A DNA stretch of 64,000 bases from Malachius bipustulatus (Eukaryota; Arthropoda; Insecta; Coleoptera; Melyridae): positions 3,906,001-3,970,000 of the forward strand of contig OU342634.1 in NCBI GenBank assembly GCA_910589415.1, in the 5' to 3' direction. The notes under the pieces were generated by a model. That model saw only the letters and a program-made list of their open reading frames with translations, did no database searches and was not told the origin of the DNA. The position numbers and the translations under genes were made by a program. Positions 54,090 through 64,000 of the stretch are shown in pieces; the stretch's first letter is position 1, and each line of letters starts with the position of its first letter.

Positions 54090-54640
54090 GATTGTAGGTC
54101 AATGGGTATAAATTTATTTATAATAGTCTGTCAACTAGTTTCGGGCAAATTTTAGAATTAATAATAATTGATGATATTAAACCAGCGACATTCAGAAACA
54201 AGTCAATCAGTGGTCTAAATCAGCTGCTGATGACGCTGCGATTTTATGCTAGTGGAGCTTTTCAGCAAGTCATCGGGGACACTATAAATGTACATAAGAC
54301 TACGGTGTCTCGAATAGTGCATAGAGTCACACATCATTTAGCTTCCTTGCGGCCACAATATTGTCAAATGCCAAGAGGTGAAGAAGAAATTAATGAGACA
54401 ATTTTTCAATTTTACAACATTAGTAATTTCCCTCGAGTCATTGGTGCTATCGACTGCACTCATGTGAAAATAAACTCACCAGGAGGCAGGAACGCTGAAC
54501 TTTATAGAAATAGAAAGGGGTTCTTTTCTATAAACGTCCAGATTGTGTGCAATGCCAAACTCAAAATTTTACATGTTGTCGCACGGTAGCCAGGGTCCGT
54601 ACATGACAGCAAAATATTTAATAATAGCTCACTGAATGTA

Positions 54641-55268
54641 CCGGGTGTCCCAACACTAGTGTCCACCTCCTAAATCGAGCTTAATTTTAAAGATAAAAAA
54701 TTGAAACTTTGAGGATTTGTGTACTTGATATAGGACCACGGAATGGCATAATTAGTTTCATTAAAAAACATTTTTAATATCTTTTTAATAATCACCTGTT
54801 TCATGAATCCATACTACGACACTGTCCAGTGCAGGTTCAATGTGCCGGCTAGCCCAGCAAGAGCCGTCCTTCTATTTATTTGGGCCTTATTTACTTTGTC
54901 ATAAAACTTATTGCACCTACCGTTTTCAGATTATATTGTTCAGATTTATTGTCTACCTGTCATTGCTATATAATTATATTTTATTTAATTAAAGCCTTAT
55001 AATTAGTTTTTTCACATTTCTTTCAAGCGATGTTGATTTTAGTAATCGATTTCTACGTATGTATTGAAAAAAAAATCAATTTTGTTTCGACAATTTACCA
55101 CCATCTTACAGTTTTTTATCGCTGGCGCCCGAACTAATTTTTTTTTAATGAAACTGATTATGCCATTCCGTGGTCCTATATCAAGTACACAAATCCTCAA
55201 AGTTTCAATTTTTTACCTTTAAAATTAAGCTCGATTTAGGGGGTGGACACTAGTGTTGGGACACCCGG
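54641..55268. mobile_element. 628-bp MITE in the Harbinger transposase gene, TA duplication
   Basis: The left CCGGGTGTCCCAACACTAGT and the right ACTAGTGTTGGGACACCCGG are perfect inverted ends. The inverted similarity extends about 130 bp (GGATTTGTGTACTTGATATA / TATATCAAGTACACAAATCC). TA flanks both sides (54639-54640, 55269-55270). Precise removal rejoins AATGTACAGCTAGAC in frame. It is non-coding. Ends resemble the 3865-4510 MITE (CGGGTGTCCC / CAGGGTGTCCC). Confidence 0.93.
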
Positions 55269-55681
55269 TACAGCTAGACAATGGCATCTATGGGCGAAAC
55301 TATTTGTTGGGGGATAGTGGCTATCCCTGCAAGAGAACGCTATTGACGCCATTGTTGAATCCGCAGACACCTGCTGAACAATTATATAACAGGGCACACA
55401 TACGGACAAGGAACACCGTTGAACGTTGCTTTGAAGTGTTGAAGAGAAGGTTCCCTTGTCTGCACCAAGGCTTGAACATAAAAATTCAAAATGTTCTTCC
55501 TGTAATTGTCGCCTACTGTGTTTTACATAATATGGCTGTAGATTTAGATGACGAAGTTCCACCAGTTGAACACCCAATCAATGAAGCCCTGTTTACTGTC
55601 CATGAACAGCCACAAGTCGCCCCCTTGAACAATAATACGGCAGTTAGGACGGCATTAATAAATACTGTATTCACTCAATAA

Positions 55682-56265
55682 ACAGTGCTTTAAGATTAAG
55701 AAAACCGTTCTCAAAGTAAGCCAAGAAAAAAATTAGGTTTGTCTCAGAAATGGCAATTTAATGAAGCTTTTGATTTTGTTTCTTTTAGGAGCATATTTTG
55801 AAGACATTTTCCTTAATTACGTTAAATATTATTTATTTTGTATAAGTATTGTTTATTATACTTTATTTTGTATAGTTTGTATGAGGTTTTCAAATGAAGC
55901 ATTTATAAAAGTTTATTTATTATGTACCTATATGGTTTAGGTGATAGTTCTGAATTTCATGACACATTGTCAGTCATTAATATTTAATGAATAATATGGA
56001 CGCTTTCTGTAGTGAACCATAAAAAAAGTGTTGTTCTGTTTGTGACCTTGCATGGGACTATTTATACCTAGTTTATGATGTCAACTATTCTCGGTTTTAA
56101 AAAAAGATCACATTAACGGTGTGCTCACAATTTCGTTAAAAATATTTTTAAAACAAACCGTATCATTTTCCAAGATTAGAGACTGATGTTTACTGATACT
56201 CAACTAAATCCCATCTGGCTAAGAATTACTGCCTTTAAAATAATATACAATGTTAATTTTAATTT
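55682..56265. other. Non-coding spacer between the two convergent Harbinger genes
   Basis: 3' UTRs of the transposase (plus) and Myb-like gene (minus). AT-rich; no other signal. Confidence 0.5.
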
Positions 56266-58926
56266 TTATTCATTCATTTTTCTATTTAATAAAATTATTT
56301 CTAGGCCCATTTTGTGCATTCTTTTATTATGCTCAGGCACATCCATTTTGTGTTTCATTTGGGAATAGGTTCGTTCCCTTCTAGCATTATTTATTTTAAA
56401 GTTGAAATAATTATTGCGCTGAAGAGCATACCGAGACCTATGCCGTACATTTTTCTTTATTTTTTTTGCTTGCATGCATTTTTTTTTAACTTTTTGGGTT
56501 TGCGTAAGGGGGAAGGTCCAGGAACAGGTACATGCAACTCCGGATGTAAAGAAGAGGGCCCGGGAATAGTTGAAGGCGGCGGCGACGATTCGATAATTGG
56601 TATATCTGAAACATAAAATAATTAATACATTCAAGACAAGAATCGGCTATTTAAAATACAAGACAAACACTCATCTTTAGTGCTTGGACAGGCTGTTTAT
56701 ACATTTTTAGGTAAGTTTATAATAAGCATGACTGTCGATAATAAAAATAAATAAATATTACATGGCGGTAAGTGTCAGAAGTTTTCAAGTAGCCTCAAGG
56801 AAATTATTTTACCACTATAATTGGTCACTCATTCAAGTAGGGACTAAACCAAGTCGCAATTGAAGAGTGTTAATCTGTGCATGATTTTAGGGCACAATTT
56901 TTTTACCTTTCCTCTGCTATCAAAATTATCAAATGAAAGTAAAAGTAAAATAATATGTTGTGCAGGTATTAGCAAATCTCACCACAAAAAAATAAATTCT
57001 CGTTGTCAAATTGGTTTTCTAGAGGATCCATCTGTTCCCTCATCTGCGACCACCTGTGCCCCAACATCGCTCAGGAAAGATCTGGCTGGCCCTCCTCCAG
57101 TCTCTAATATTGCTTTCTAGATTAACAAACAAATTATATAAATTCAAAGGAATGTTATAAATAACAAAAATCAAAACTTACATTTTCTTCTACAGCTAAT
57201 GCCTGATATGTCTTGAGCCTCTCCTTCAGACACCTCCATGGACTCCAATGTTTTGGAGTATCTCTCTTCCTAAACAATACAAAGTTTACAAGTTTTTGAA
57301 AGATGATATGAAAACGAGTTGAAAACTAGTAACTATTATTTATTATGCACTATATTATGTATATTTTTAATTTGTAAACATTGGAAATCAAAGGAGAAAA
57401 AAACCGAATGCGGAATGAAAAGGACATGTATGTCATCAATTATTATTAATTCTATAATAAATCTAAAAATAAATCAATAAATATAATAAATAAATCAAAT
57501 ACCTGTTCAATTACGACAACCAACATCTATGAAGTAACTAACTTCAACATGTATGCCTTTTAATGGCTTCAGGACTGTTCAAAACCGATTAACATTTCTG
57601 AAAATCTGCAACGTACGTTGTACATGTCCTCATTCCGCATTCGGTCTGCCTACCAAAGTTAAACATTTCGTTCATTTTAAAAGTAGTTATGTATATCTCA
57701 TAGGTACTTACACACATAAAATATCACAACAAACAAGATGCCTTGTACAGCATTGTATAGAAAATGTCATTACTTTCTAGTTAATTATTCCCTAGTTATA
57801 AATACTTTCTAAATGAACAAAATTCTTACATTTTGATATAAGTGTAGTAGGTACATACATTATGTTCTGCTAGCTCCTTCCTCAATTTCCTCTTGAGGTT
57901 GTCGTAGGCCACCTTCAACCCCTGCATAGTTCTCTGGTTGGTGGAGAGACTGTTGAATTGCCGCGTGATGAGGGCCCACACCTCTGCTTTTTTTTATAGG
58001 CCTGACTATTTGTCCTCTTGTCCTCGTTAATATCCATATGCCTAAGAAAATGGATGGGAATGGCAGGATTTCAGGAAATTATTTGATTATGAGATCGGAG
58101 TCTGGGAACCTGATCTTTAGGAAGACCTCGTGAAGTAAGAGTTTGGAAGGATACAATATAAGTAACCATTGTGATATATGATCATAATTACCATTAAGTC
58201 AAGATGCTTCCTATTTTAATTTGTATTAAAACCTCTATAAAATTAGAATGACAATGTTTGAAAGCTGGGTTTATACAGCTTTTTTTAACCGTAAATTTAG
58301 AATTAAGCTGTTAAGATTAAGTTCAAATATAGCATTCCAGTATTGGCGTTTACACAAATTTAGCTTTAGTTTTTGTTCATAGGTCACAATTATTATATTT
58401 GTCATTATAAGAGACAATAATTATGATGTGTAAATAATTAAATTAAGGTAATAATAGCCAATTATTCAAAATAAATGTTCAGAAGAATCAAACATAATAC
58501 CTAAATTTATTATTAATGATTATTATTTTTCATAAATGATGCGGAAAAATGTCAACTTGTCAATTAAGAACATGCTGTATAAACCTTAATACGTATTTGT
58601 ATAAACATCAAATTAATGCTAATGTAAAAACTAAATTGCTTTTAAAATTGGGGCTAAAACTACTGAAAAATTCAACTTGTATAAACCCAGCTATAGGTAT
58701 ATAAGGCATGACAAATATTTTGGTTTCCAGCTTCATATTATTTTATTATCTTTGGATAATCTATGATTGTTGAAGGTTTGTGTTTTTGAGTAATCTCAGT
58801 TGTAGTATTAGGTTTACAAAATAGGAAAACAGGTACTCACGCTTTAACAAGACCCATGACCAGTTCTTTCTCCTCTTGGGTGAAGTTCACCGCCCGCTCT
58901 CTCTTCTTTTTTGTTTCAGAATCCAT
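56266..58926 (-). pseudogene. Harbinger Myb/SANT-like DNA-binding protein gene, multi-exon, frameshifted
   Basis: Exon 1 (58926-58841) encodes MDSETKKRERAVNFTQEEKE and LVMGLVKA with a GTGAGT donor. Exon 2 (58041-57859) continues HMDINEDKRTNSQAYKKK, then after a one-base shift in a run of eight A, AEVWALITRQFNSLSTNQ and LKVAYDNLKRKLRKEL, with a GTATGT donor. Exon 3 (57269-57182) has TPKHWSPWRCLKERLKTYQA and a GTAAGT donor. A later piece (57116-57000) has AILETGGGPARSFLSDVG. The last (56605-56266) has a Pro-rich part and, after another homopolymer shift, RRERTYSQMKHKMDVPEHNK. Harbinger elements carry such a protein to bring the transposase to DNA and into the nucleus. Two homopolymer frameshifts suggest decay. 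Confidence 0.75.
58263..58693. mobile_element. ~430-bp MITE in intron 1 of the Myb-like gene
   Basis: The left AGCTGGGTTTATACA and the right TGTATAAACCCAGCT are inverted. Weaker inverted similarity continues inward (AAATTTAGCTTTAG / CTAAAACTACTG). It is non-coding. The target duplication was not resolved. Confidence 0.7.
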
Positions 58927-60392
58927 CTACAAAATAATAATATTGTCTCGAATTCGTTTTAGTAACTGTATAAACTATTTACTCACATTTTAATTATTGC
59001 TTGTTCTTTTGAAAATACAACGAAATATACCAAAACCAAACCAACACGCAACAGCAAACAGCACTTCTCAATTCAATTCTCATATGTAATTAAATTACGT
59101 ATAATAATAGGTAAGGTAGGTAGCGCGCGCACGCACTAACCCAACTTATTCAGTGACAGAGACGCGTGACGTGGAATTATTTTTATTTCAACAACCTCGG
59201 AACGTTTCGGTCCGTAGCCTCTCGTAGGCACAGCCATTCGTTTGAATTCGGCCCAAAAGTTCATTAAATTCCTCATTAAGTATGGCGACTTCCGTCTTTA
59301 ACTAATAGCCCGTTAGGATCTGGAATGTTTTGCTTTATAATACCCGATCGAAACTTAATTTTTCATTAAGACTAATAGCCCGTTTGTTAACGAGCTACTT
59401 AATGAGCCTTTATAATATTGGCTGTTAGTCTGAGATTAAAAGTTTCAGTGGCGTTCGCTCCACTAATTTCATCAAAATCTCATCGATTAGGAAATCGAAT
59501 CTGGGCAATCCGCCAAAACCAATCAAAGCGATTTTCAGCTTTATTTTCCAAGCTTGTTTCTAAAACCTTATCGGAAAAACTTTCAGTTTGTGATACCGAC
59601 AACCTAGGTATCCAAATACAATCACCAATAAATCCATAAGAGTCCTAAGGCCACCAATTTCTGAAATTAATCTTAGTCGAAAATGACAATGAATCGATTT
59701 GGATGAGACATCAATTAAACATCCAGGCTTCCGAAAAGCAATCTTTTATCAATCCAAAGGGCTATGAGACTGCCAGTCCAAGCCGATTTTCCACAGACAA
59801 TATTTCTGATACTACTTCCAAGAGGTGAAGTACCTATCCTAGGCCGAAAGAATAAATGATTAATTTTCTTTGAACAAATCCATGCTTCAAGTTTAGCTTT
59901 CAATATTCATTACTCGGAAAATATCTTAGGAAAAACTGATTTTCCACTAAAGGCGCCGTTTCACGGAGCTGATTCTACTGGGCATTAGCAGGCACTATAA
60001 AGGCTGTGGGCTGACCGATGATTTATCTAGCTTAAATCCGAGGGGAACCGGCCGCCTCTGCCTCAGTAAGGTTAAAGTTGGGGACGGTCGTACTTTGGAG
60101 TTTTTTCCGTTTTAAATAAGGTAACTTCTGAAAGGAAAAATTAGGACCAACTCATTTTGTGGACGAGGTGACGTGCTCTAAAGAAGCTACCGAAATTATT
60201 TTTTTTATTTGCATTATCGAATAAAATTTCATTCTTCACTGCCGGAGAACATTGTTCATACTGAATTAAATTTGGAAAGTCAAAGCAGTAAATCGCAACT
60301 TCTGTCTCCTCACTATGTGCATGTCTCCTGTCTCGTCGCTTACCTCGTCGCTGTGCCTCTAGCCTCGTCGTTCTACTATGTTTTTACCCTGA
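58927..60392. other. Upstream region of the Myb-like gene; no further gene recognised
   Basis: Probably contains the right end of the Harbinger element. ACTAATAGCCCGTT occurs at about 59301 and 59372, in tandem with ATTAAG-rich words, and may be terminal sequence, but I could not pair it with the left side. ORFs at 59418-59639, 59715-59903 and 60209-60406 show no domain. Confidence 0.4.
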
Positions 60393-60467
60393 GGGTGGTA
60401 TGCTAGAAACTAAATTTCGCATTTGACAGCGCTGTTAACAACGGCACTGTTGTTAAAAATCACTTTG

Positions 60468-60487
60468 ACATGGTCACGTGACCATGT
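60468..60487. repeat. Perfect 20-bp palindrome
   Basis: ACATGGTCACGTGACCATGT reads the same on both strands and includes an E-box-like CACGTG. It lies between the outer and inner left TIRs of the element at 60393-61615. Confidence 0.9.
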
Positions 60488-61434
60488 TAAATGCTTTAAC
60501 ATCGCCATGTCAAATTTCATGTTGACAACGGCGTTACAGCTGAAATCACCCAATTTGGTATGCTAGAAACAAAAATCGAGTAGGAACAGTTGAATGCCAA
60601 TGTTAAATGGCCATGTTACAATAATCACAGGGTATGGATCGATTAATTATTAGCTGTCAAATTTTAGGAACATTTTTAATAAATCCCGTATTATTCCAGA
60701 GTGAAGTGTTTTTTCTATGTTTATTTACAGTGTCATCACAACTAAATATCAACAATCTTGTTCCATAAATTGAAAATTAACCAAATAGGTACCTACCTAG
60801 TATTTTATACTATAATTATTTCAGTTTGAAGTATTTTATAACCCCTTCTATTATAGAAGATCTTAATCAAAATGTGAATACCTGACAGTGGTGGGCATCA
60901 GATCTTGAATTTCCAAAATCTTTCTTCCAGAAAGTACCTAGTAACTGTAGCAGGGACACATTTAGATTGAAAAAAATAACGTAATGTGTGAACATACTTT
61001 ACCATGGGCGGAGTGCGGAGTAAATAGGGAAATATTTATCATTTTTCCTGCTTGATGTGTATTTTTCATTTAGATTCAGAATAAAATTAAATAAATAAAA
61101 AAAACATTTAACCATGGGCAGACCAATTGGGTTGGTGGAAATGTTATTTAGTTAAATTGTTTTTCTTGCTTGATGTTTACTACTTTGAAACGTTTACGTT
61201 GTTTCTTATTATTATTTGTTACAACACAACACAACAGTATAGATGATGCGCATGCGTTCAGTAGGCACTAGTCAACATCTAACAACGCGAAACCAAAATC
61301 GACCTCGACTATCTCGGATCGCCGATTAATTACGAAATTGAACTTCGGTTTGGCTTCGATCTAGCTCGTGAATTCTTCTTAGCCTGTAATCAGTGTGATC
61401 AGCGAATATACAACGTTGCCGCTATTGTTCATGT

Positions 61435-61500
61435 TACATTTTTAACACGATGATGTTACCTAACAACAACATTTTTAACACGATGATGTTACCTAACAAC
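61435..61500. repeat. 33-bp tandem duplication
   Basis: ACATTTTTAACACGATGATG followed by TTACCTAACAACA is present twice head to tail, near the inner right TIR of the surrounding element. Confidence 0.9.
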
Positions 61501-61808
61501 AGTGTCAAATCATGAATATTTCGTTCTAGCATACCGATTTGATTTTAACAACAACGTCAGATTGACATCGGTGTTACGTTAACAACGCCAAATGATATTT
61601 TCTAGCATACGACCCTTAGAGCGAGAGGTGAAACCCCCAATTTTTTAAATGGGAAGTATAGACTTGTGATATATCGTTTCAAGGTCTCTTCATTCTCTAT
61701 TCAAAAGTGTTCAGGAATAAACGTAAAAAAATTCGTATATTTACCGAAATTCGCTACAATACAACAATAAACGAAAATGTAACTTAAAAAACAAAATAAA
61801 AATAAAGG

Positions 61809-62300
61809 TCAGTGAAGTAGATGTTCACAATGCTCCCCGCGAACGTCTTGGCAACATCCTAATCTGAAATAAAATTGTCTTCTAACATTGTATAACATAT
61901 CAGGTGTGATCGACCTAATTGCAAGCGTTATTCGTTGTCTTAAGTCATCTAGGTCATGGGATTTAGTTTTGTAGACAATATTCTTCACATGTCCCCATAA
62001 AAAGAAATCTAAGGAGGTAAGATCAGGTGATCGCGCTGGCCATTCTATCGATCCTCGCCTCCCTATCCACCGATTTTGAAACATGGCATCGAGATACTGC
62101 CGGACATTGTATTGGTAATGTGCTGGTGCTCCATCCTGATGAAACCATGTCGTATTCCCTGGAAGTCGGGGGTTTCTTGGATTAGGATATAAATTTGCTA
62201 AAGTTGGAACGACATTGTTTTGAAGTAGTGCCAAATAATTATCGGTTTTTCTCACAAACTCGACAATATAAAATAGGATGTACAATATGTAAATGTTCAA
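61809..62300 (-). pseudogene. mariner-like transposase, C-terminal catalytic part
   Basis: The frame includes TTWFHQDGAPAHYQYNVRQYL (second catalytic Asp in QDGAPAH), then IEWPARSPDLTSLDFFLWGH (third acidic residue in SPDLTSLDFF). It ends RQFYFRLGCCQDVRGEHCEH. This is the DDE_3 end of DUF4817-type mariner transposases. The N-terminal ~200 residues, including the first Asp, are absent upstream, where pogo-type sequence begins instead. The element's 3' flank continues to 61616 and is cut by the double-TIR element. Confidence 0.85.
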
Positions 62301-63160
62301 GGATGGTCAGCTATCCACGAAACAACCTTTCTTTTTTGGGAGGCATGGTGCACTACACGTAAACTAAATGTTAACTGAATTAATGGACGTGCGACTAACA
62401 AAATGATTTGCGATGTCAACGCGTAACGCGTGTTGAATGAAATGATGGGGATCAAGCAAGGTGCAGGCGATAAGCGCAGGAGGTGCATCAATCATCAGTT
62501 CCTCTTTCAGTCTTTGTCGTGGAAATATAAGAGCAGGAGGTACATATGTTCGAATAGCATTCATGGCACATACTACAGTCACATATTGACCACGTTCAGC
62601 GCTACTAAGTGCACCCACTTGTTTACGACCTTTAGCCGCGTAGACTTTTTGAACCTCTTCTGAACCGTCGTCAAACCGGACTCATCCATATTGTATATTT
62701 TTTCGGGTGGAAATTTGTAATTATCCAAAATATTCGCCAATGCAGTAAAATAAGAGCATATAATTGGTTTATTGAATGCCTGGGCTCTAGCCAACGACGT
62801 GTTTTCCGGCGTTCTAAGCGATATCTGAGGATTGCGTCTTCAGAAGCCTCTAACCAATTTCCATCCTGCCATTTTAGATTCACAGTTGAAGGTATGTTTG
62901 ATTTTTTTTTCAGCTACTTCAAATGCAAGTTGACGTAATCCTTTACTAGTAAGACCAAAAAATCGTGTTTCCGTATCAATTATATGTTCGGCGAATTCTT
63001 TCTCCACTTGAGTGGGGAACGTTGTCCTTCGTCCCCCTAAGTCACATTTGGAACACCCTAGCTGTTTAGAAACTCATCTGCGGAGAGTCGTTTTGGGAAT
63101 ATAAAAGTTTTGGCGGCTAATTTTCATCCCATTATTTTATTTTCTACACTAAGAATGGCT
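62301..63160 (-). pseudogene. pogo-type (DDE_1) transposase, frameshifted
   Basis: Blocks in different frames follow the family order: FPTQVEKEFAEHIIDTETRF and FGLTSKGLRQLAFEVAEK (about 63030-62890); KWQDGNWLEASEDAILRYRL (62871-62810); ARAQAFNKPIICSYFTALAN; IYNMDESGLTTVQKRFKK (first catalytic Asp in NMDESG); then, after a shift, GALSSAERGQYVTVVCAMNA and PALIFPRQRLKEELM. The second Asp region and the C-terminus are not recognisable. It differs from the pogo element at 37.4-40 kb, which lacks the DDE part. Confidence 0.8.
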
Positions 63161-63494
63161 TGCCCCATGACTGTTTCGTCCCACTGCTGCCTCTGATTAG
63201 TCATATCTACAAAAATTTATTTGGAATCAGAATACCTACCTACACATCGACCATAATAATAATAATAATATATATATATATATATATATATTTCGTATGA
63301 ATTATTACATTTTAAATTAGAAGGATGATGTGGATATATGATTTATAAGTACAATATTGTAAAATTTTCATCATTGTGGGGGGTAGAACGGTTTGTAGAA
63401 TATAAGGATGAGTTGTTGATATCATGGTGAAGCATTCGCTTTTCCAGCCAGTCTAGGGAAAAACCCCATAAAAAACCTAGACACACCATTCAGT
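63161..63494. other. No gene; AT-rich with a microsatellite
   Basis: (AAT)n followed by (AT)n at about 63252-63292. No coding signal is seen. Confidence 0.6.
63252..63292. repeat. (AAT)n/(AT)n microsatellite
   Basis: Six or so AAT units run directly into about twelve AT units. Confidence 0.95.
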
Positions 63495-64000
63495 TTATAT
63501 TGGTTTTAGATTTTGTAACCAATTTATTGCATCTGGAGTAAGGCGGTGGATGTCATTGAAACCGCCAAGAAATTTAGTTTCTGGACACTCTTCTACAATA
63601 TGAGTAATTGTTTCCTCAACTTCGCCACAAGTGAGACAATTTGGACTTGGAACTGCCATCCATTTGAATAACATTGAGTTACAGCGTCCATGGCCAGTTC
63701 TTAAACGATTCAGTTTACTCCAGAGCTTTCTCGGTAGGTCGAATCCGGGAACTTCCTTTGTTGGATCTTGGATAAGGTGATGATTGAAAACATTCTGAAC
63801 TCTCCATTCAGACTTCCAAGAATCCAGTGGGGAAAAGATCTCATGATTTTGTTGCCAAAATGGATTTCGAGATTTCAGTCTTGTTGTAGGAGGATTCTGA
63901 AGATCATGCCAGATTGGAAATTCCGGTGTGCATTTGTCGAATTCTCGGTTAGCCGCTATTTGTCTTCTGATTCTTGGTGGTGTAATGTTTGAAATTACCG
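63495..64000 (-). pseudogene. C-terminal end of a jockey/R1-type LINE ORF2, runs off the window
   Basis: On the minus strand the frame ends at 63495 with RKLWSKLNRLRTGHGRCNSM, then PNCLTCGEVEETITHIVEEC, FNDIHRLTPDAINWLQ and a stop. The RTGHG block followed by CxxCGxxEE...H...C is the zinc-binding tail of insect jockey/R1-clade LINE proteins. No RT core is inside the window. The plus-strand 74-aa ORF here is a shadow. Whether the upstream part is intact cannot be seen. Confidence 0.75.

Larger units (their letters stand above)
47290..54146 (-). mobile_element. Penelope-like element, head-to-tail tandem dimer
   Basis: A 3374-bp unit occurs twice (anchor GTTGGCCATGG at 47303, 50677 and 54051), plus a 109-bp partial unit at the right (5') end. 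Each unit has an 820-aa RT/GIY-YIG ORF and a 3' region with a hammerhead-like motif. The leftmost end stops inside the start of a further ORF copy. Units differ at very few bases (for example near 47571 versus 50945), so the insertion is recent. Tandem units and partial copies at the 5' end (pseudo-LTRs) are typical of Penelope-like elements. Confidence 0.94.
47271..54165. other. 19-bp target-site duplication around the Penelope-like dimer
   Basis: AAATTTTAGAATTAATAAT at 47271-47289 recurs at 54147-54165. Removing 47290-54146 and one copy restores the Harbinger frame (RQILELIIIDDIKP). Confidence 0.93.
47111..55681 (+). pseudogene. PIF/Harbinger transposase (HARBI1-like), split by two insertions and a stop
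   Basis: Three pieces form one frame once the insertions are ignored: 47111-47289 (MSDLSFLSSSDEEEQQPVRF ... SKASVRQILELI), 54166-54640 and 55271-55681. Catalytic motifs are VIGAIDCTHVKI (first Asp), LLGDSGYP (second Asp) and [13 protein letters not shown] (Glu), as in DDE_Tnp_4. The Penelope-like dimer interrupts at codon ~60 with a 19-bp target duplication, and a 628-bp MITE interrupts at SLNV/QLDN with a TA duplication. In addition, the usual ARWPGS motif has TAG instead of TGG near 54587, so the gene was also inactivated by a point mutation. The partner Myb/SANT gene lies downstream on the opposite strand. Confidence 0.9.
60393..61615. mobile_element. 1.2-kb double-TIR non-autonomous element
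   Basis: The outer ends GGGTGGTATGCTAGAAA (60393) and TTTCTAGCATACGACCC (ending 61615) are inverted with one mismatch. The same GGTATGCTAGAA word recurs inward at 60557, with its inverse at about 61524-61535, making a second nested TIR pair. Both subterminal arms contain TTAACAACG / CGTTGTTAA-like words. There is no ORF. The superfamily is unknown. Confidence 0.75.

Noticed and set aside
59200..59420. Right TIR of the Harbinger element based on ACTAATAGCCCGTT words
   Set aside because: I could not find the inverted partner or a 3-bp duplication on the left side, so the element ends are not annotated.

Overview
This window looks like a stretch of an insect (or other arthropod) nuclear genome made almost entirely of transposable elements. 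It is AT-rich, has no operon structure, and contains spliced genes, microsatellites, and element families typical of insects: Pao/BEL, Ty3/gypsy, Penelope-like, piggyBac, hAT, PIF/Harbinger, pogo, mariner with an N-terminal DUF4817 domain, and CR1/L2- and jockey-type LINEs. I found no convincing host gene, tRNA or rRNA. Species cannot be fixed from the sequence; frequent taggtacctac-type strings are only a weak hint.

Layout. 0-7 kb: minisatellites with a 405-codon repeat ORF, a 646-bp MITE, a (TTTA)n tract and decayed DNA. 6.8-8 kb: 3' end of an old Penelope-like element with a hammerhead-like motif. 8.2-11.6 kb: a TACAGGG-ended TIR element split by a spliced piggyBac copy with a TTAA duplication. 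13-17.2 kb: tandem repeats interrupted by a 2.1-kb LTR and its primer-binding site. 17.2-30 kb: a decayed gypsy element (minus strand) whose 3' region is a 91-bp minisatellite; a hAT element sits in the minisatellite (duplication GTCACAAC), and an apparently intact Pao/BEL element with 517-bp LTRs sits in the hAT (duplication ATATA). 33.3-35.4 kb: a second, inverted copy of the long LTR family carrying a 163-bp MITE. 36.6 kb: a solo LTR of the gypsy family.

37.2-45.0 kb: a nest in which a TIR element holds a CR1/L2-like LINE, whose 3' UTR is split by a pogo element lacking its catalytic domain and whose EN-RT region is split by mariner material. 47.1-58.9 kb: a PIF/Harbinger element with a DDE transposase on the plus strand and a convergent Myb/SANT-like gene on the minus strand. 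The transposase is split by a head-to-tail Penelope-like dimer (two near-identical 820-aa ORFs, 19-bp target duplication) and by a 628-bp MITE (TA duplication), and it also carries an in-frame stop. 58.9-64 kb: a double-TIR MITE-like element, the C-terminal half of a mariner transposase, a broken pogo-type transposase and the tail of a jockey-like LINE.

The genes do not form a pathway. They are autonomous element genes at different stages of decay, and the nesting gives a relative insertion order. The youngest insertions appear to be the BEL element and the Penelope-like dimer. Sequence comparison was by eye; no alignment or database search was run.
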